Assembly: GCA_001970955.1 (NCBI GenBank)
Contig: MPUH01000348.1
Span: 1 to 63,368, forward strand
Source: Stentor coeruleus
Lineage: Eukaryota; Ciliophora; Heterotrichea; Heterotrichida; Stentoridae
DNA: 63,368 nucleotides
Direction of reading: 5' to 3'
The first letter of the stretch is position 1, and each line of letters opens with the position of its first letter. The position numbers and the translations under genes were made by a program. Positions 20,091-29,866 of this stretch are shown in pieces. The notes beneath the pieces are model-generated. The model made no database searches. It was not told the origin of the DNA and was given only the letters and a program-made list of their open reading frames with translations.

Positions 20091-21086
20091 TTACCTTAAA
20101 TATTTAGGAGATATATAACGGAACATTGGCTTTGCGACACGCATGAACTTTTTTAGGTTCATTCCTGCTTTGTAACTAACTTTTTTATTATGAGGTGATA
20201 ATGAGCGATAATAAAAAACTTCAAGGTTTCTAAGAGGAGATGGACTTTTATGATGTCTTTGAGGTGAGGGAGAGATTTGACTATAGATTGGTGAATGGTT
20301 TTGGGATTTACGGATTGAGTGTAATTGCATATATGATGAAGAGTCTAAGGATTTAGGTTGTGGGGTTATACAACTGATGTTGATACGTGGGAGAAGTTCT
20401 GGGGAAAATGAACATTCTAAAGTTGACCTTTCATGGACCTCTTTTTTTATTTTTTCCAAATTTTGAGCTTTTAAATGTACCCAGTACTCGTTTCTTGTTA
20501 TAGGATCCATTTTCAAGAGATTAAAAGGTGTCTTAGATACTTTTTGGAATTCATTTGTCAACGATTTGATATAATCTGATCTTTCTTTTGTTGGGATAAT
20601 TCTATATGCATTTGGAGTTTTACAGTTACTTGATCTTAAATCTAAATTGTCAAGGCAGATATGCGCTGATTTTACTTGTTTATTTGACTTGAGGTTGATT
20701 ATTCTACTTGATCGTGATGTAGAAATTATCGATTTTATATAAGGGGATTTAATATCACTTAGCATGCTTGTGGTTTGACTAGCAAGGATTTTAGAGTTCT
20801 CATTTATCTTTGGGACTTTTTGTAAAGTTTTCATTTCTAATGATTTGTATTTTTTTTTCAATTGAAGCAATTCTACTTTACTTTTTTGTTTTGATTGAAT
20901 TAAACTATCTTCTATTTTCACACCGTTTCTTAGTACTGGTTGTGACTTTTTAGGAGTTGGCTTTGTGTTGTTGTAATTTGCTAGTTTTTGACAGAGAATA
21001 GATTCTTTGTATAGCCTTTCATGGATCAATTCCCGTGGTGGTGACTGGACTGACTGTCTTATTCTTAAAGTTTTATCCTCATCCAT
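20091..21086 (-). CDS. Basic Ser/Lys-rich protein of unknown function
   Basis: 331-aa protein rich in Ser, Lys and Arg, with repeated SP and SPS motifs near the C-terminus (HSPIYSQISPSPQRHHKSPS), suggesting phospho-regulation. No domain, TM or signal peptide is evident. Its TAA (20091-20093) lies two bases before the ATG of the GBP gene on the same strand. A 14-nt GT..AG stretch across the junction would fuse the two frames, but it lacks the A at -6 that all ten convincing introns share, so I keep two genes. It could still be a 5' part of the GBP gene. Confidence 0.6.
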   Translation of the reverse strand: MDEDKTLRIRQSVQSPPRELIHERLYKESILCQKLANYNNTKPTPKKSQPVLRNGVKIEDSLIQSKQKSKVELLQLKKKYKSLEMKTLQKVPKINENSKILASQTTSMLSDIKSPYIKSIISTSRSSRIINLKSNKQVKSAHICLDNLDLRSSNCKTPNAYRIIPTKERSDYIKSLTNEFQKVSKTPFNLLKMDPITRNEYWVHLKAQNLEKIKKEVHERSTLECSFSPELLPRINISCITPQPKSLDSSSYMQLHSIRKSQNHSPIYSQISPSPQRHHKSPSPLRNLEVFYYRSLSPHNKKVSYKAGMNLKKFMRVAKPMFRYISPKYLR

Positions 21087-21409
21087 TTAAATTACAATTT
21101 AAATTCAATTATTTTAGAAGAACAAAATATCAAAGCACTAGAAATAAGAATTTTGAGGTTTGCAGATGGAATGCAAGTGAATATGAATTTTTGAAGTTCG
21201 AAAATATATTTTTTTGGTTTAGATTGAAATATCAGACATTTAAAATATATTATTGAAATTGATGATCTTTTGTAAAGAGCTTTTAAGAGTTAGTAAATTC
21301 AAAAAAGCATCCATCAATTCCACATTTTTCCCCATCATAATCCCTATCATAACTCCCTTTAATTTTAAAAAATAACCATAAGCAAACATCTTAAAAATTA
21401 TTATATATG
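21087..21409. other. Intergenic region
   Basis: AT-rich spacer between two minus-strand genes; nothing recognised. Confidence 0.5.
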
Positions 21410-21994
21410 CTAAAGTAGCATGCACGAGCATTTTGTTCCAATTTTTGAATTATCAACAATAGATTTTTCTTTCACTTCATTATTCTCCATTTCTCCAAAG
21501 CTTTTTACAACATTTTTTATCTCCCCATCTCCAAATTTCTTTGGTGAAAATAACTCTTCATTTTTCTCTAGTTTTTCATGCAAAGTTTTAACACTAAGCC
21601 TCAATTCATTCAAAAAATTCATTGTTGTTAAATCATGCCCATATGATTCTAATGATAAAGCACTTTCACGTATTATTTTATTTGATTCTTTTACAGCTCT
21701 ATCACTAGATTGTATATATAAAGTAGCTTCATTTTTAAGTTCAACAAGGCTTAATTTGACTGAGTTTATTAGTTCTTCTCTTGCAATCATATCAGGAGTT
21801 ATAGGCTTTTCTTGGTTATCAAAAGAATTTTCGCTTAGGATACTTACTGATAATTCACAGTACTCATCATCTTGGCTTTCAATATCATCGAAAGGGTTTT
21901 TTTGATTTAGTTTTTCTGATGGAGCACGTCTTGGAGAAGCTAGTTCCTGGATATCACGATAGGTTATGGGCTTGCGAGAATTGCAAGTTCGCAT
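21410..21994 (-). CDS. Coiled-coil protein ending in a CaaL prenylation motif
   Basis: 194-aa protein, family unknown. Residues about 65-150 are helical and charged, likely coiled coil. The last eight residues are TKCSCMLL, so the C-terminal box is C-M-L-L with a second cysteine two residues before it. A terminal leucine favours geranylgeranyl transfer by GGTase-I, with proteolysis and carboxyl methylation to follow; the enzyme for the last step (ICMT) is encoded at 34.7 kb. Membrane attachment is inferred from the motif alone. The ATG follows TATTATAAAAATT. A peripheral membrane scaffold is plausible; a small GTPase is excluded because there is no P-loop. Confidence 0.65.
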   Translation of the reverse strand: MRTCNSRKPITYRDIQELASPRRAPSEKLNQKNPFDDIESQDDEYCELSVSILSENSFDNQEKPITPDMIAREELINSVKLSLVELKNEATLYIQSSDRAVKESNKIIRESALSLESYGHDLTTMNFLNELRLSVKTLHEKLEKNEELFSPKKFGDGEIKNVVKSFGEMENNEVKEKSIVDNSKIGTKCSCMLL

Positions 21995-22110
21995 AATTTT
22001 TATAATACATTTACTAAACTATATATTACTAAATCACATTCTACTTATCTATTAATTTCAAAATATTTCAACCGCATTACGTTCAATTTCATTAATATAA
22101 ATATTAATGT

Positions 22111-23371
22111 TTAAGGAAACTCAAGATTCTCAGGAGCGTACATCTTAACAAATTCTTTAAGATCAAGTCCTTCACTTTTTTCTTTATTAAACTTTTCAAA
22201 CAAATTCTCAATAGCCTTCTCTGTAAAAGTGTTCTTCAAAGCGTTTTTAAGTTCCTTTAAATTCACTCTCCCATCTTTATTTGCATCATATTTCTCAAAC
22301 ATCATCTTATAAGTACTAACAAGTTTCGGGTCAACAATTTTTTTCTTTTTCTCCATTATTTCATCATCCATACTAGCCCTTCTTACCTCACCCATCCCAA
22401 CAAATTTAAGCAACCTCGAAATCTGATTCCTCGTCGCATTTTTAAAAAGCATCATCAAAAAATCGTAAAACGATATTTTTTTATTTGAACCTTGATTTAA
22501 CCCATCTTCAAATTTATACCCAGCAGTCTTAAGTATTTTAAACATATTTTCAACCACAACATATCCATTATCAGAAATCTCATCAAATCGTCTCTTAATC
22601 AAAATCATATCATTTTTTGTTACAATTTTCGAGTCAATTATCACAGAAAAATTTTCCTCTCTTTTACTTTCAAATGAACTTTTTATCCTTCGATGATATG
22701 AAGTAGGTTTTTTCAAATCAACAGTTTTTCTTTCTAAATTACAAAATCTAGTGTTTTTGATTTTCTCACATTTGATTATACTTGGTGAGTTATATTGGAA
22801 AATATCATATAAAATTTTATTATGTCTTATCCACATAATAAGCCTATATTTAATATTACTCATTTATAGTCATTTCTGATCTATCTGCGAAAACAGATTG
22901 TGATAGAAATTTTATAACTTCGTTATCTGCACTATTACCTAAAGTCATTATTGATATTCCATATGTAAAACATTTGGCCATTATGAAAAACTCGTCTTCA
23001 GTAAGGTTTTTGCTCCCGTCAAAATCAAAAATTTGAATGCCGAGAGCGATTTTTTTCTCCCAGTCAAGGAATGCATATGTTATTATCCCTGCTAAGAGTT
23101 CCATGATATTAATTCGTTTGAATTGAGGCTTGAGGAAGTATGTGAAAATTACTTCTTCTATACCTTCGAGACTTGTGTGGCGTGAAATCCGACGAAGTTC
23201 TGAACGCGAGATGTAGAAATTTTTTGATATGTAAAATATGTAGTTTTTGTATAGTTTGACTATATCCTCACGAAGCCCTAAGTATAATTTACAGTTGGTT
23301 AAGGTTTTAAGATTGGGGTGTATGTCGTAAATAGATGTGTTTGGTCGAGAATATGTTATTAGGTTTCCCAT
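22111..23371 (-). CDS. N-myristoylated EF-hand calcium-binding protein
   Basis: Two exons (23371-22860 and 22843-22111) joined by a 16-nt intron give 414 aa. The start MGNLIT fits the N-myristoylation rule (Gly2, Thr6). The N-terminal half resembles calcineurin-B/CBL-like organisation and has a canonical EF loop (DFDGSKNLTEDE). The C-terminal half has a second canonical loop (DANKDGRVNLKE) and a degenerate one (NKEKSEGLDLKE). It is probably a calcium sensor that docks on membranes; its target is unknown. Without the intron the first exon would stop after 171 residues and the second would start at an unrelated Met, so the splice is well supported by frame and by the continuity of the EF-hand array. 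Confidence 0.8.
22844..22859 (-). other. 16-nt intron
   Basis: On the minus strand it reads GTAATATTAAATATAG, with an A at -6. It contains TAA and TAG stops in the read-through frame; removal fuses the two frames as ..INEL|IMW... Confidence 0.88.
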
Positions 23372-23710
23372 AATAAATTTACTAGCTTTTAGAATAGATG
23401 CGGAAAATTTGGATGGATTTGGAGAATTGGATTTTTTAATGAGATATGAAGGGATTTGATAAAGAATTTATTGAGATTGTATATAATAGAATATAAAGAT
23501 GTGATAAGGAAGTATGAAGATTGTTAGATTTTATAGGTAGTTATTTTATGATTTTTAGCTTTTAATAAATTAAGATAAGAAATTTGCTAAAATAAAATTC
23601 GTATAAAGTAAACTTATTACTACAAATTGTATAAATAGGTTTACAAAGGTATATTATAAAATCTTTGATTATAAAAAATCTAATTATAACTGTTAATCAT
23701 ATTCAAAGAC
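23372..23710. other. Intergenic region
   Basis: G-rich and C-poor on the plus strand near 23400-23530, as expected upstream of a minus-strand gene. No gene was recognised. Confidence 0.5.
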
Positions 23711-24583
23711 TTAAATAGTAGGGTGTGGAAGGTAAACCTTAGGTGGCACATAAGCCATCATATCTTTAAACATCCCAAGTTTCGCCCTTTGATCTCTAGT
23801 CGATGTGCCGATTTTAACTGTCGGTTCTGTTTTTTTATTCGACACAATCTGTGCCCCACAAGCAACACTTTTCGTATCATAAGTCTGATGTTTAGAAACT
23901 GGTTTTGGCATTTTCCCAATTTTTTCCGATCCTCCAAAAGTCCATTTCTGTGGATTTCTATGATTACTAGTATAAGCTGAAGATTCAGGAACATATCTAC
24001 CAGGTCCAACAACCCCTGGTGTACTAACTAAATTTTCTAATCCAGAACTTCCAGGATTATTTCTCCTAGCACCCAAAGTATATTTAGGGGCTATTGGTAC
24101 TTCTGGTTTTAAAGGAGGATAATATTGTGGTCCAGGTGTTCCTTGTATATCTGGTGGAGGCATCCGTGACTCAGTTCCAAATTTCGTATTCCCATAGTTT
24201 GGTTTTGAATAAATTTTAGCTTTGATCGGGTCAGTAAAAGTGTCTTGTATTTCGTAATGGTCATAAGTAACTTTTTTACCAAGGGTTACTCTTTTATCAT
24301 TGCCGAATGAAAACTCAGGTGCAGTGTTGAACTTCATTTTGTCTGATACTTCGTATTTTGGTCCTGGACCTATACTTGGTGGCATGTTAAGTTCTCCTAA
24401 GTATTGTTTGCTTATTTTATCACGGGTGTCATTACCAAATGTCCAGACCGGGGCTGATTTTTCATCTGCTAATGGCAGTTTTCCAAATGATGTACGGGCT
24501 AATGGGGAATCTAAGGCTTTAGCGATCATGTCACTTGTTAATACTTGTGGTTTTGGCTTTGGAACTTCTTCTTCCATTATCAC
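23711..24583 (-). CDS. SHIPPO/STPGR-repeat protein (ODF3/CIMAP-like)
   Basis: 290-aa protein with several Pro-Gly-Pro-x-Tyr units: IGPGPKYEVSD near 75, GTPGPQYYPP near 148 and VGPGRYVPES near 193, interspersed with WTFGN, FSFGND, YTLGAR and WTFGGS units. This pattern defines the SHIPPO (STPGR) family, whose members line ciliary and flagellar microtubules as microtubule inner or associated proteins. Length is close to human ODF3 (about 254 aa). A ciliary or cortical microtubule role is therefore likely in a ciliate. The ATG follows GTTTATAATAGTGATA. No intron was seen. Confidence 0.85.
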   Translation of the reverse strand: MIMEEEVPKPKPQVLTSDMIAKALDSPLARTSFGKLPLADEKSAPVWTFGNDTRDKISKQYLGELNMPPSIGPGPKYEVSDKMKFNTAPEFSFGNDKRVTLGKKVTYDHYEIQDTFTDPIKAKIYSKPNYGNTKFGTESRMPPPDIQGTPGPQYYPPLKPEVPIAPKYTLGARRNNPGSSGLENLVSTPGVVGPGRYVPESSAYTSNHRNPQKWTFGGSEKIGKMPKPVSKHQTYDTKSVACGAQIVSNKKTEPTVKIGTSTRDQRAKLGMFKDMMAYVPPKVYLPHPTI

Positions 24584-25133
24584 TATTATAAACTTTTACT
24601 TAAGAAGTTTGAAAAAACATATGAAAAATAGCGGATAAAATTGCTTGGATTAAAGGAGTGGATGAAGATGGTGGGAGGGGAATTAGGTATTTTGTGAGAC
24701 GGTTCGGATTAGAAAACAGAGGTTGGGGTTTTTGTATGAAGAATTTAGGATGGGGATTTTATGATTATATTAGGATGAGGTTTTTAGATGTGGGTTTTGT
24801 TTAAATATGCAGGTTTTATGCTTTGAAAATAGGATTTTATGTNTTGGATTAGAAAACAGAGGTTGGGGTTTTTGTATGAAGAATTTAGGATGGGGATTTT
24901 ATGATTATATTAGGATGAAGTTTTTAGATGTGGGTTTTGTTTAAATATGCAGGTTTTATGCTTTGAAAATAGGATTTTATGTTTTGATAGATTTTATGTC
25001 TATTCGACTAGTTGGTTCTATAAAATTTTTTCACATGTAATATAAACTTTATTCTAACACCTCTGATCCTTTTCTCATAAAAACACAAACATCCCCACTG
25101 ACATTATTTCAACTACTATTATCAATATCTTAT
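24584..25133. other. Intergenic region with repeat around N
   Basis: Between two minus-strand genes. From 24650 to 24980 the plus strand is strongly G-rich (44 G to 3 C in 24661-24780), then turns C-rich (28 C to 4 G in 25021-25140). It holds the 137-bp repeat around the N at 24843. No gene. Confidence 0.65.
24706..24982. repeat. 137-bp direct repeat around single N (24843)
   Basis: Copies 24706-24842 and 24846-24982 are near-identical (one difference, gatgagg against gatgaag). Probably an unmerged contig overlap; no gene is affected. Confidence 0.9.
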
Positions 25134-27158
25134 TCAAGCTTCATCATCAGAAAAAATCTCCTCTCCTTCAGAAACCTGTCTTTCCTCCTGTAAATAAGCA
25201 ACCCTATCTCCAAGTGCTTCAATCATTTCATCTGCATCTTTAGCTTGATTGAAAATCAGTTCAAATTTATTATCAATAAGCACCTCACAAGACTTACCTA
25301 AAGGTGGTGGGAAAAGTGGGTCTAAAGCAATCCTAAAAGCATTTTCAACCATACTTGGAATAAGCCTACTTAAATACCCTGATGCTAATTCAAGACATGG
25401 ATTTGTATTTATTTCTATTAACCAAATCTTCCCATTAGCATCCAACATAAAATCATATCCGAAAATTTCCATTGTATGCAATCGTCTTTTTGGGTCTAAA
25501 TTAAAAAAACATGCTTTCATCGTATCAATTGTAAGGCTTTTAATCTGAGGAAGTATATCTTGGAAAAAATTAAGCTTTTTATCAGAACAGTAAAAATCTA
25601 AATATCTTTGGAAGTCTTTATATGAAAGTTTATTCCCATCTTCAAATTTCCCATAGTCATCACAGTGTTTTTGGATTGCATCATTTGTTAAGTGCATAAA
25701 ATTATTTGTTGGGTCTTTATTTGAAAATTCACAGGATGCAGTACGAATGTAACCGTCAGCATAAAAATATCCTTGAAGAACTCCGTTTATTGAAGTTATC
25801 ATGCTATAACAACGAAAATCAAACTTTCGCTTATGGATTAAAAAAGGTTTTTCAAGGTATTTCTGTAATATAAATGTTCTATTTTCATTACTGTTCCCAT
25901 TAAGCACATTAGTAATTTGTTGCAAATTTTCACATACAGAAATCCCATGTCCCCTATTTGAGTTCTCTCCAGGCTTTAATATCCACAAATTTTGACAGTT
26001 TCCATTAGCTTTTTCTAGTTCTAATTCTTGGAAGGCGTTGACAAATTTATCAAATTCACTGTCATTTTCTCCATTTTGTATATGGAAAGTTAGAGGAATA
26101 TTAGCAAAAGGATTACTTTTTATAGCTTTATAATAGTTTACCATGCTTAAAAAAAGCCCTTTTTTATTAGTCAAATGCTGGTTGAATTCAATACGATTAT
26201 GCATTTTTATTGGAATTTCTTTCCAGTCTAAAGTTTCAATCCGCATATAAGAACTTGAATTTCTTATATACTGAAAGCCGAGTTTTTCAATATCGACAGT
26301 TTTGAATTCATTGTTTTTATGTTTGAAATTTACTGGACATAAACTTGGAGCAGGGATTGTGCATTTTTTCATATGAATTATAGTATCACCTTGAGGAAAA
26401 CTGTTAAGAAGAACTTTATTCTTCCACTGAGTCCAAACAAAATCAGCTTCATTAGGGTTATTAACTTCACACCACCAATTTCTACTTTTCAATGTCCTTT
26501 TTATTAATCTTGAATTATTTCCTTTTCCAACGTAATATTTATATTGACAAGTGTTAGCTTGTTGTACTCGAATCCCATTACTGTTGTTGATTATGTTTCG
26601 GAACATTTTTTCTAGCTCTGGTTTTGCTTTTGAAAGCCACTCAGGGTTTCTTAAAGCTTCTTTTACGCATATTTTACCTAAGGTCCTACTGTTTTTTTTA
26701 GTTCTGGTCACTGGAGGTTGTATTTTCCCTGAGTTTACTGATTGGGCTTTGGGGGTTGAGATTGAACTTTGGCTTTCTGTTGTTGACTTAGTAGAAATCG
26801 GGATAAATGATTCTGGCAAAGATGTTGAAATTTTGCATGAGGTTAGCCTTTGGTGGCTACTTTTTATTCTTTGCTCTGAATATTTAAATGAGTCCCTAGA
26901 AGATTTTTTTGGTGACTGATGTGACTCAAATGGCTTCGTAAAATTCATTGAAGGTTTTGGTGAGTCAAATGCGACTCTTTCGGAAATGCATTCTAAGGTG
27001 GGAATACAAACTTTACGGGTTTTCAAACTAAGCTCCATTTGAAAGCCTTTGATACCGTCTAAAGATAAATTGTTTAATTGTTTGCCAGGTATAGGGAATA
27101 CTTTAGTTTTAGAAATCCCAGAGCCTTCTTGGTACTGATTTATCGGTTTTTTAAGCAT
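25134..27158 (-). CDS. Tubulin tyrosine ligase-like (TTLL) enzyme
   Basis: 674-aa ATP-grasp ligase that adds amino acids (Tyr, Glu or Gly) to tubulin. The N-terminal ~150 residues are disordered and Ser-rich. The TTL domain spans about 195-615: WILKPGENSNRGHGI (392-406, nucleotide-binding K395), the KRKFDFRCY strand (443-451), FMHLTNDAIQKH (487-498), and the metal-binding end FGYDFMLDANGKIWLIEINTNP with E582 and N584. The short acidic tail (EEIFSDDEA) is separate. Sequence around NRGHGI and YIRTASCEFS is closest, from memory, to the glycylase/TTLL3-8-10 branch, but initiase or elongase activity cannot be read from sequence alone. Post-translational modification of cilia is the expected role. 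Confidence 0.88.
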   Translation of the reverse strand: MLKKPINQYQEGSGISKTKVFPIPGKQLNNLSLDGIKGFQMELSLKTRKVCIPTLECISERVAFDSPKPSMNFTKPFESHQSPKKSSRDSFKYSEQRIKSSHQRLTSCKISTSLPESFIPISTKSTTESQSSISTPKAQSVNSGKIQPPVTRTKKNSRTLGKICVKEALRNPEWLSKAKPELEKMFRNIINNSNGIRVQQANTCQYKYYVGKGNNSRLIKRTLKSRNWWCEVNNPNEADFVWTQWKNKVLLNSFPQGDTIIHMKKCTIPAPSLCPVNFKHKNNEFKTVDIEKLGFQYIRNSSSYMRIETLDWKEIPIKMHNRIEFNQHLTNKKGLFLSMVNYYKAIKSNPFANIPLTFHIQNGENDSEFDKFVNAFQELELEKANGNCQNLWILKPGENSNRGHGISVCENLQQITNVLNGNSNENRTFILQKYLEKPFLIHKRKFDFRCYSMITSINGVLQGYFYADGYIRTASCEFSNKDPTNNFMHLTNDAIQKHCDDYGKFEDGNKLSYKDFQRYLDFYCSDKKLNFFQDILPQIKSLTIDTMKACFFNLDPKRRLHTMEIFGYDFMLDANGKIWLIEINTNPCLELASGYLSRLIPSMVENAFRIALDPLFPPPLGKSCEVLIDNKFELIFNQAKDADEMIEALGDRVAYLQEERQVSEGEEIFSDDEA

Positions 27159-27795
27159 TATAAGTTAAATTATCAAATTAGTATCAATTACAAATAAAAA
27201 CCATAAGAATATAATATTACTGTATTTATACTGAGGGAGTAGAAAAATCATTGTAATCTACTTGTCTTTATTATTTATTGGATAATAGTGCATATATTTT
27301 TTTACTAGTTGGCTTTTAGGAATAAACATGTTGGTATAACTAATTTTATATGAAAAAAAGCTAAAATTACGCGATAAGAAATTTATGATTCGACTAAAAG
27401 GCACGAATGTGAACGAAATTTGTTTTACGTGAATTTATTGAAGAGCATATCAATTTTTGTCATAAATAGAATCTTAGAAATTAATTTGATGCAATAAGCA
27501 CAAAACCCAAAAAATCCATATATTTTTTTCAACTTTTCCCTAACACCCAACCTCACCAAAAACACAAAAAACATAAGATTTGCCTCAAACCCAACTCTTT
27601 CTTACATCATCCACTTTCCCATCTTACCCTTACCACATAAAAAAAAGGTGCATATTCATAAACAACTTACTATAATCTATCTAATTAATCTTGCTCTTCA
27701 TCAGTCTCTTCNCTACATCATTCACTTTCCCATCTTACCCTTACCACATAAAAAAAAAGTGCATATTCATAAACAACTTACTATAATCTATCTAA
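27159..27795. other. Intergenic region with repeat around N
   Basis: C-rich and G-poor on the plus strand from about 27490, downstream of a minus-strand gene. It includes the first copy and part of the second copy of the repeat around the N at 27712. No gene was seen. Confidence 0.6.
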
Positions 27796-27822
27796 TTAAT
27801 CTTGCTCTTCATCAGTCTCTTC
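27603..27822. repeat. 109-bp direct repeat around single N (27712)
   Basis: Copies 27603-27711 and 27714-27822, with two or three differences. Each copy contains the last codons and stop of the RING-CH/FHA gene, so the real gene end is present twice. Confidence 0.88.
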
Positions 27823-28948
27823 AATAGAAATATCTTGACCCTCACTTTCTTGACTATTAAAATTAAACACAAGCAAAGTCCTTCCAACTTGAATACAAGN
27901 CAATAGAAATATCTTGACCCTCACTTTCTTGACTATTAAAATTAAACACAAGCAAAGTCCTTCCAACTTGAATACAAGCAAAAGGATTTCCTTTATTAAT
28001 CTCCATCTCCCTCTCTTCCACAAGCGTCCCAAATTTAGAATTATTGTCTTCTAAAAAAAACTCCCCATTGGTAAACTTAATAACAGCATGACATCTCGAT
28101 ACTGAAATATCAGAAATTCGAATATCACTATCATGTCCTCTACCCAATCGAATATTGGTCTTATTATTTAACGAAATAAGATGTATGCTGTACTCATGTT
28201 TTTCAGAAATAGACGACTCTAAAGTTATATAAGGAGGTTCAACTTTAGGGATTGAAAGCAAATCAATAACCTGATCCTGTACAACAATGCTTGGGGCAAT
28301 CCTGCAACGTGAAATTTCACATGTAAGAGCTTTGACATGATAAGAATACGAGTTGTCTATTTGTTTTTTCGAGGTTTTAGACTCAATCCATTTTCTGAAA
28401 CACGATAAATGTATGTATTTCATAGTCCCTCCACAGCCACAAGGGGATATTAATGGATCTGTATTCTCTTCTTCTCCCAAGCATATCCTACATAAAAGGT
28501 TTTCTTCATGTATTGGATTTAGAATTAAAGGCTTTTCTTGATTAATTTGGATATCATCTTCATATCCACAGACATCTTTTACTATATAACGAACTCTGCC
28601 TAATTTTACAACTTCGCCTTTTGTTAGTTTGTAACCTTTGGCTTGAGTTTTAGTCTTTTTACAATCGATTACCATCCACATTTCTCCCCCAATTTCGGGC
28701 TTGATTGAGTAACCTGATGAAGTTTTTTCAATAGATAGAAAGGGTTGGGAGTCTTTTAATGAAGATTGGATGCTGTATTGAAGAATGCTATTTTCACATC
28801 GATGCAGTTGGCATGAGTTTTGGATTTTTATACGATCTTTTGTTATCGATTGTGACTCGTAGTCAAATAAACCATGGGAATCTCGAGGCCAGGTATAGGC
28901 TTTTAAAAGCAATCTGATTAGGTTTTACATGGATTCATTTGATCTCAT
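27796..28948 (-). CDS. RING-CH (MARCH-type) and FHA domain protein
   Basis: Exon 1 is only 20 nt (28948-28929); a 15-nt intron (28928-28914) follows; exon 2 runs to the TAA at 27796. An N and a duplicated 78-nt segment (27822-27978) add 79 nt and shift frame; without them the protein is 352 aa. Order: a region with KGYKLTKGEVVKLGRVRYIVKD, then RING-CH CRICLGEEENTDPLISPCGC..HLSCFRKW, then an FHA domain with LGRGHDSDIRISDISVSRCHA and the usual NNSKFGT. RING-CH predicts E3 ubiquitin ligase activity and FHA binds phosphothreonine. This combination without TM helices is common in ciliates as I recall. The acidic C-terminus ends EETDEEQD. Confidence 0.85.
27822..27978. repeat. 78-bp direct repeat around single N (27900)
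   Basis: Copies 27822-27899 and 27901-27978 are identical. The repeat lies inside the RING-CH/FHA coding region and adds 79 nt, shifting frame. It is probably an unmerged overlap. Confidence 0.92.
28914..28928 (-). other. 15-nt intron
   Basis: On the minus strand it reads GTAAAACCTAATCAG, with an A at -6. It places a TATAATA-preceded ATG 20 nt upstream in frame; without splicing no ATG is available at the N-terminus. Confidence 0.85.
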
Positions 28949-29866
28949 TATTATAAGTATAAGATTTGTATTGTCTTTAATTAGAGTGACAAAAGATGTC
29001 AGAATTCGATAAAGTTTATTTGGGAAGATATTGGTTAATGTTATGAAGTTGATGTTGTGATATTTAGATGAAGGTGCGTTTTAGTGTTTTGTAAATTTTT
29101 GATTATGTTGTAAGGGTGATATTGGAAAGTTGTGTTTAATTGAAGGTATTTTTTATTTGTTAAAAAATTGTGAGGGTGTTTGTTTTTTGTTTTTGCTTAT
29201 AAATAATTTAATTTAGTTTTCTGGATAAGCTAAGGAAACAAGTGTTTTTTTAGATCTTAAGATAAAAATTTTAATTTTCTTGCTTTTAGGTATTTTATAT
29301 GAAGTTGCTTGCCAAGATAATGATATATAGACAATATAATATGCTGATAATTGTTTTTCCTAATATCAATATACAATTCAATAAGTTTTATTAATATTTA
29401 TACAATCAGTAAGTAATCAAGCTAAATCCTAATAGTTAATTTGTATTTTTTCAACATCCCAAATTATTAATAGTAAATGAAAATTTTATTATCATCTTAT
29501 AATACAACAATAATTTTTTTATTAAACACATCTCATTAGTATCTGACATTCATCATAAACCACAATAACATTACATTTTTTATCACAACGAAAACACCAA
29601 ATCAACTCGATTCTAAAAAAAATACAAAACAATAAATGGGATTTTTAATAAAGCATTTTATGAAATCTTGAAATTACTCTTAAAATTTATATTTTAAGCT
29701 AAAAGCCCATTTACCTCCTATTTAATTCTTAATAAACTTAATTTCATAACAACTCTCAATCATACTATAAAAAGCCATAGCAACACATGAATTTTAACAC
29801 TTTTTTCACAAAAAATAGAAGTTTTAACTTCATATAGTTCATCGCTTCATATTATATATAAAACTG
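28949..29866. other. Divergent intergenic region
   Basis: 918 bp between a minus-strand and a plus-strand gene, probably containing both promoters. The left part (to about 29240) is G-rich and C-poor, the right part (from about 29500) C-rich and G-poor. No coding frame or RNA gene was seen. Confidence 0.6.

Noticed and set aside
20079..20092. 14-nt GT..AG stretch that would fuse the 331-aa gene with the GBP gene
   Set aside because: It lacks the A at -6 found in all ten supported introns and is one base shorter than any of them; kept only as an open question.
21240..21431. 63-codon hydrophobic frame overlapping the CaaL gene end
   Set aside because: Overlaps a better-supported gene on the same strand in another frame and shows no coding-like features.
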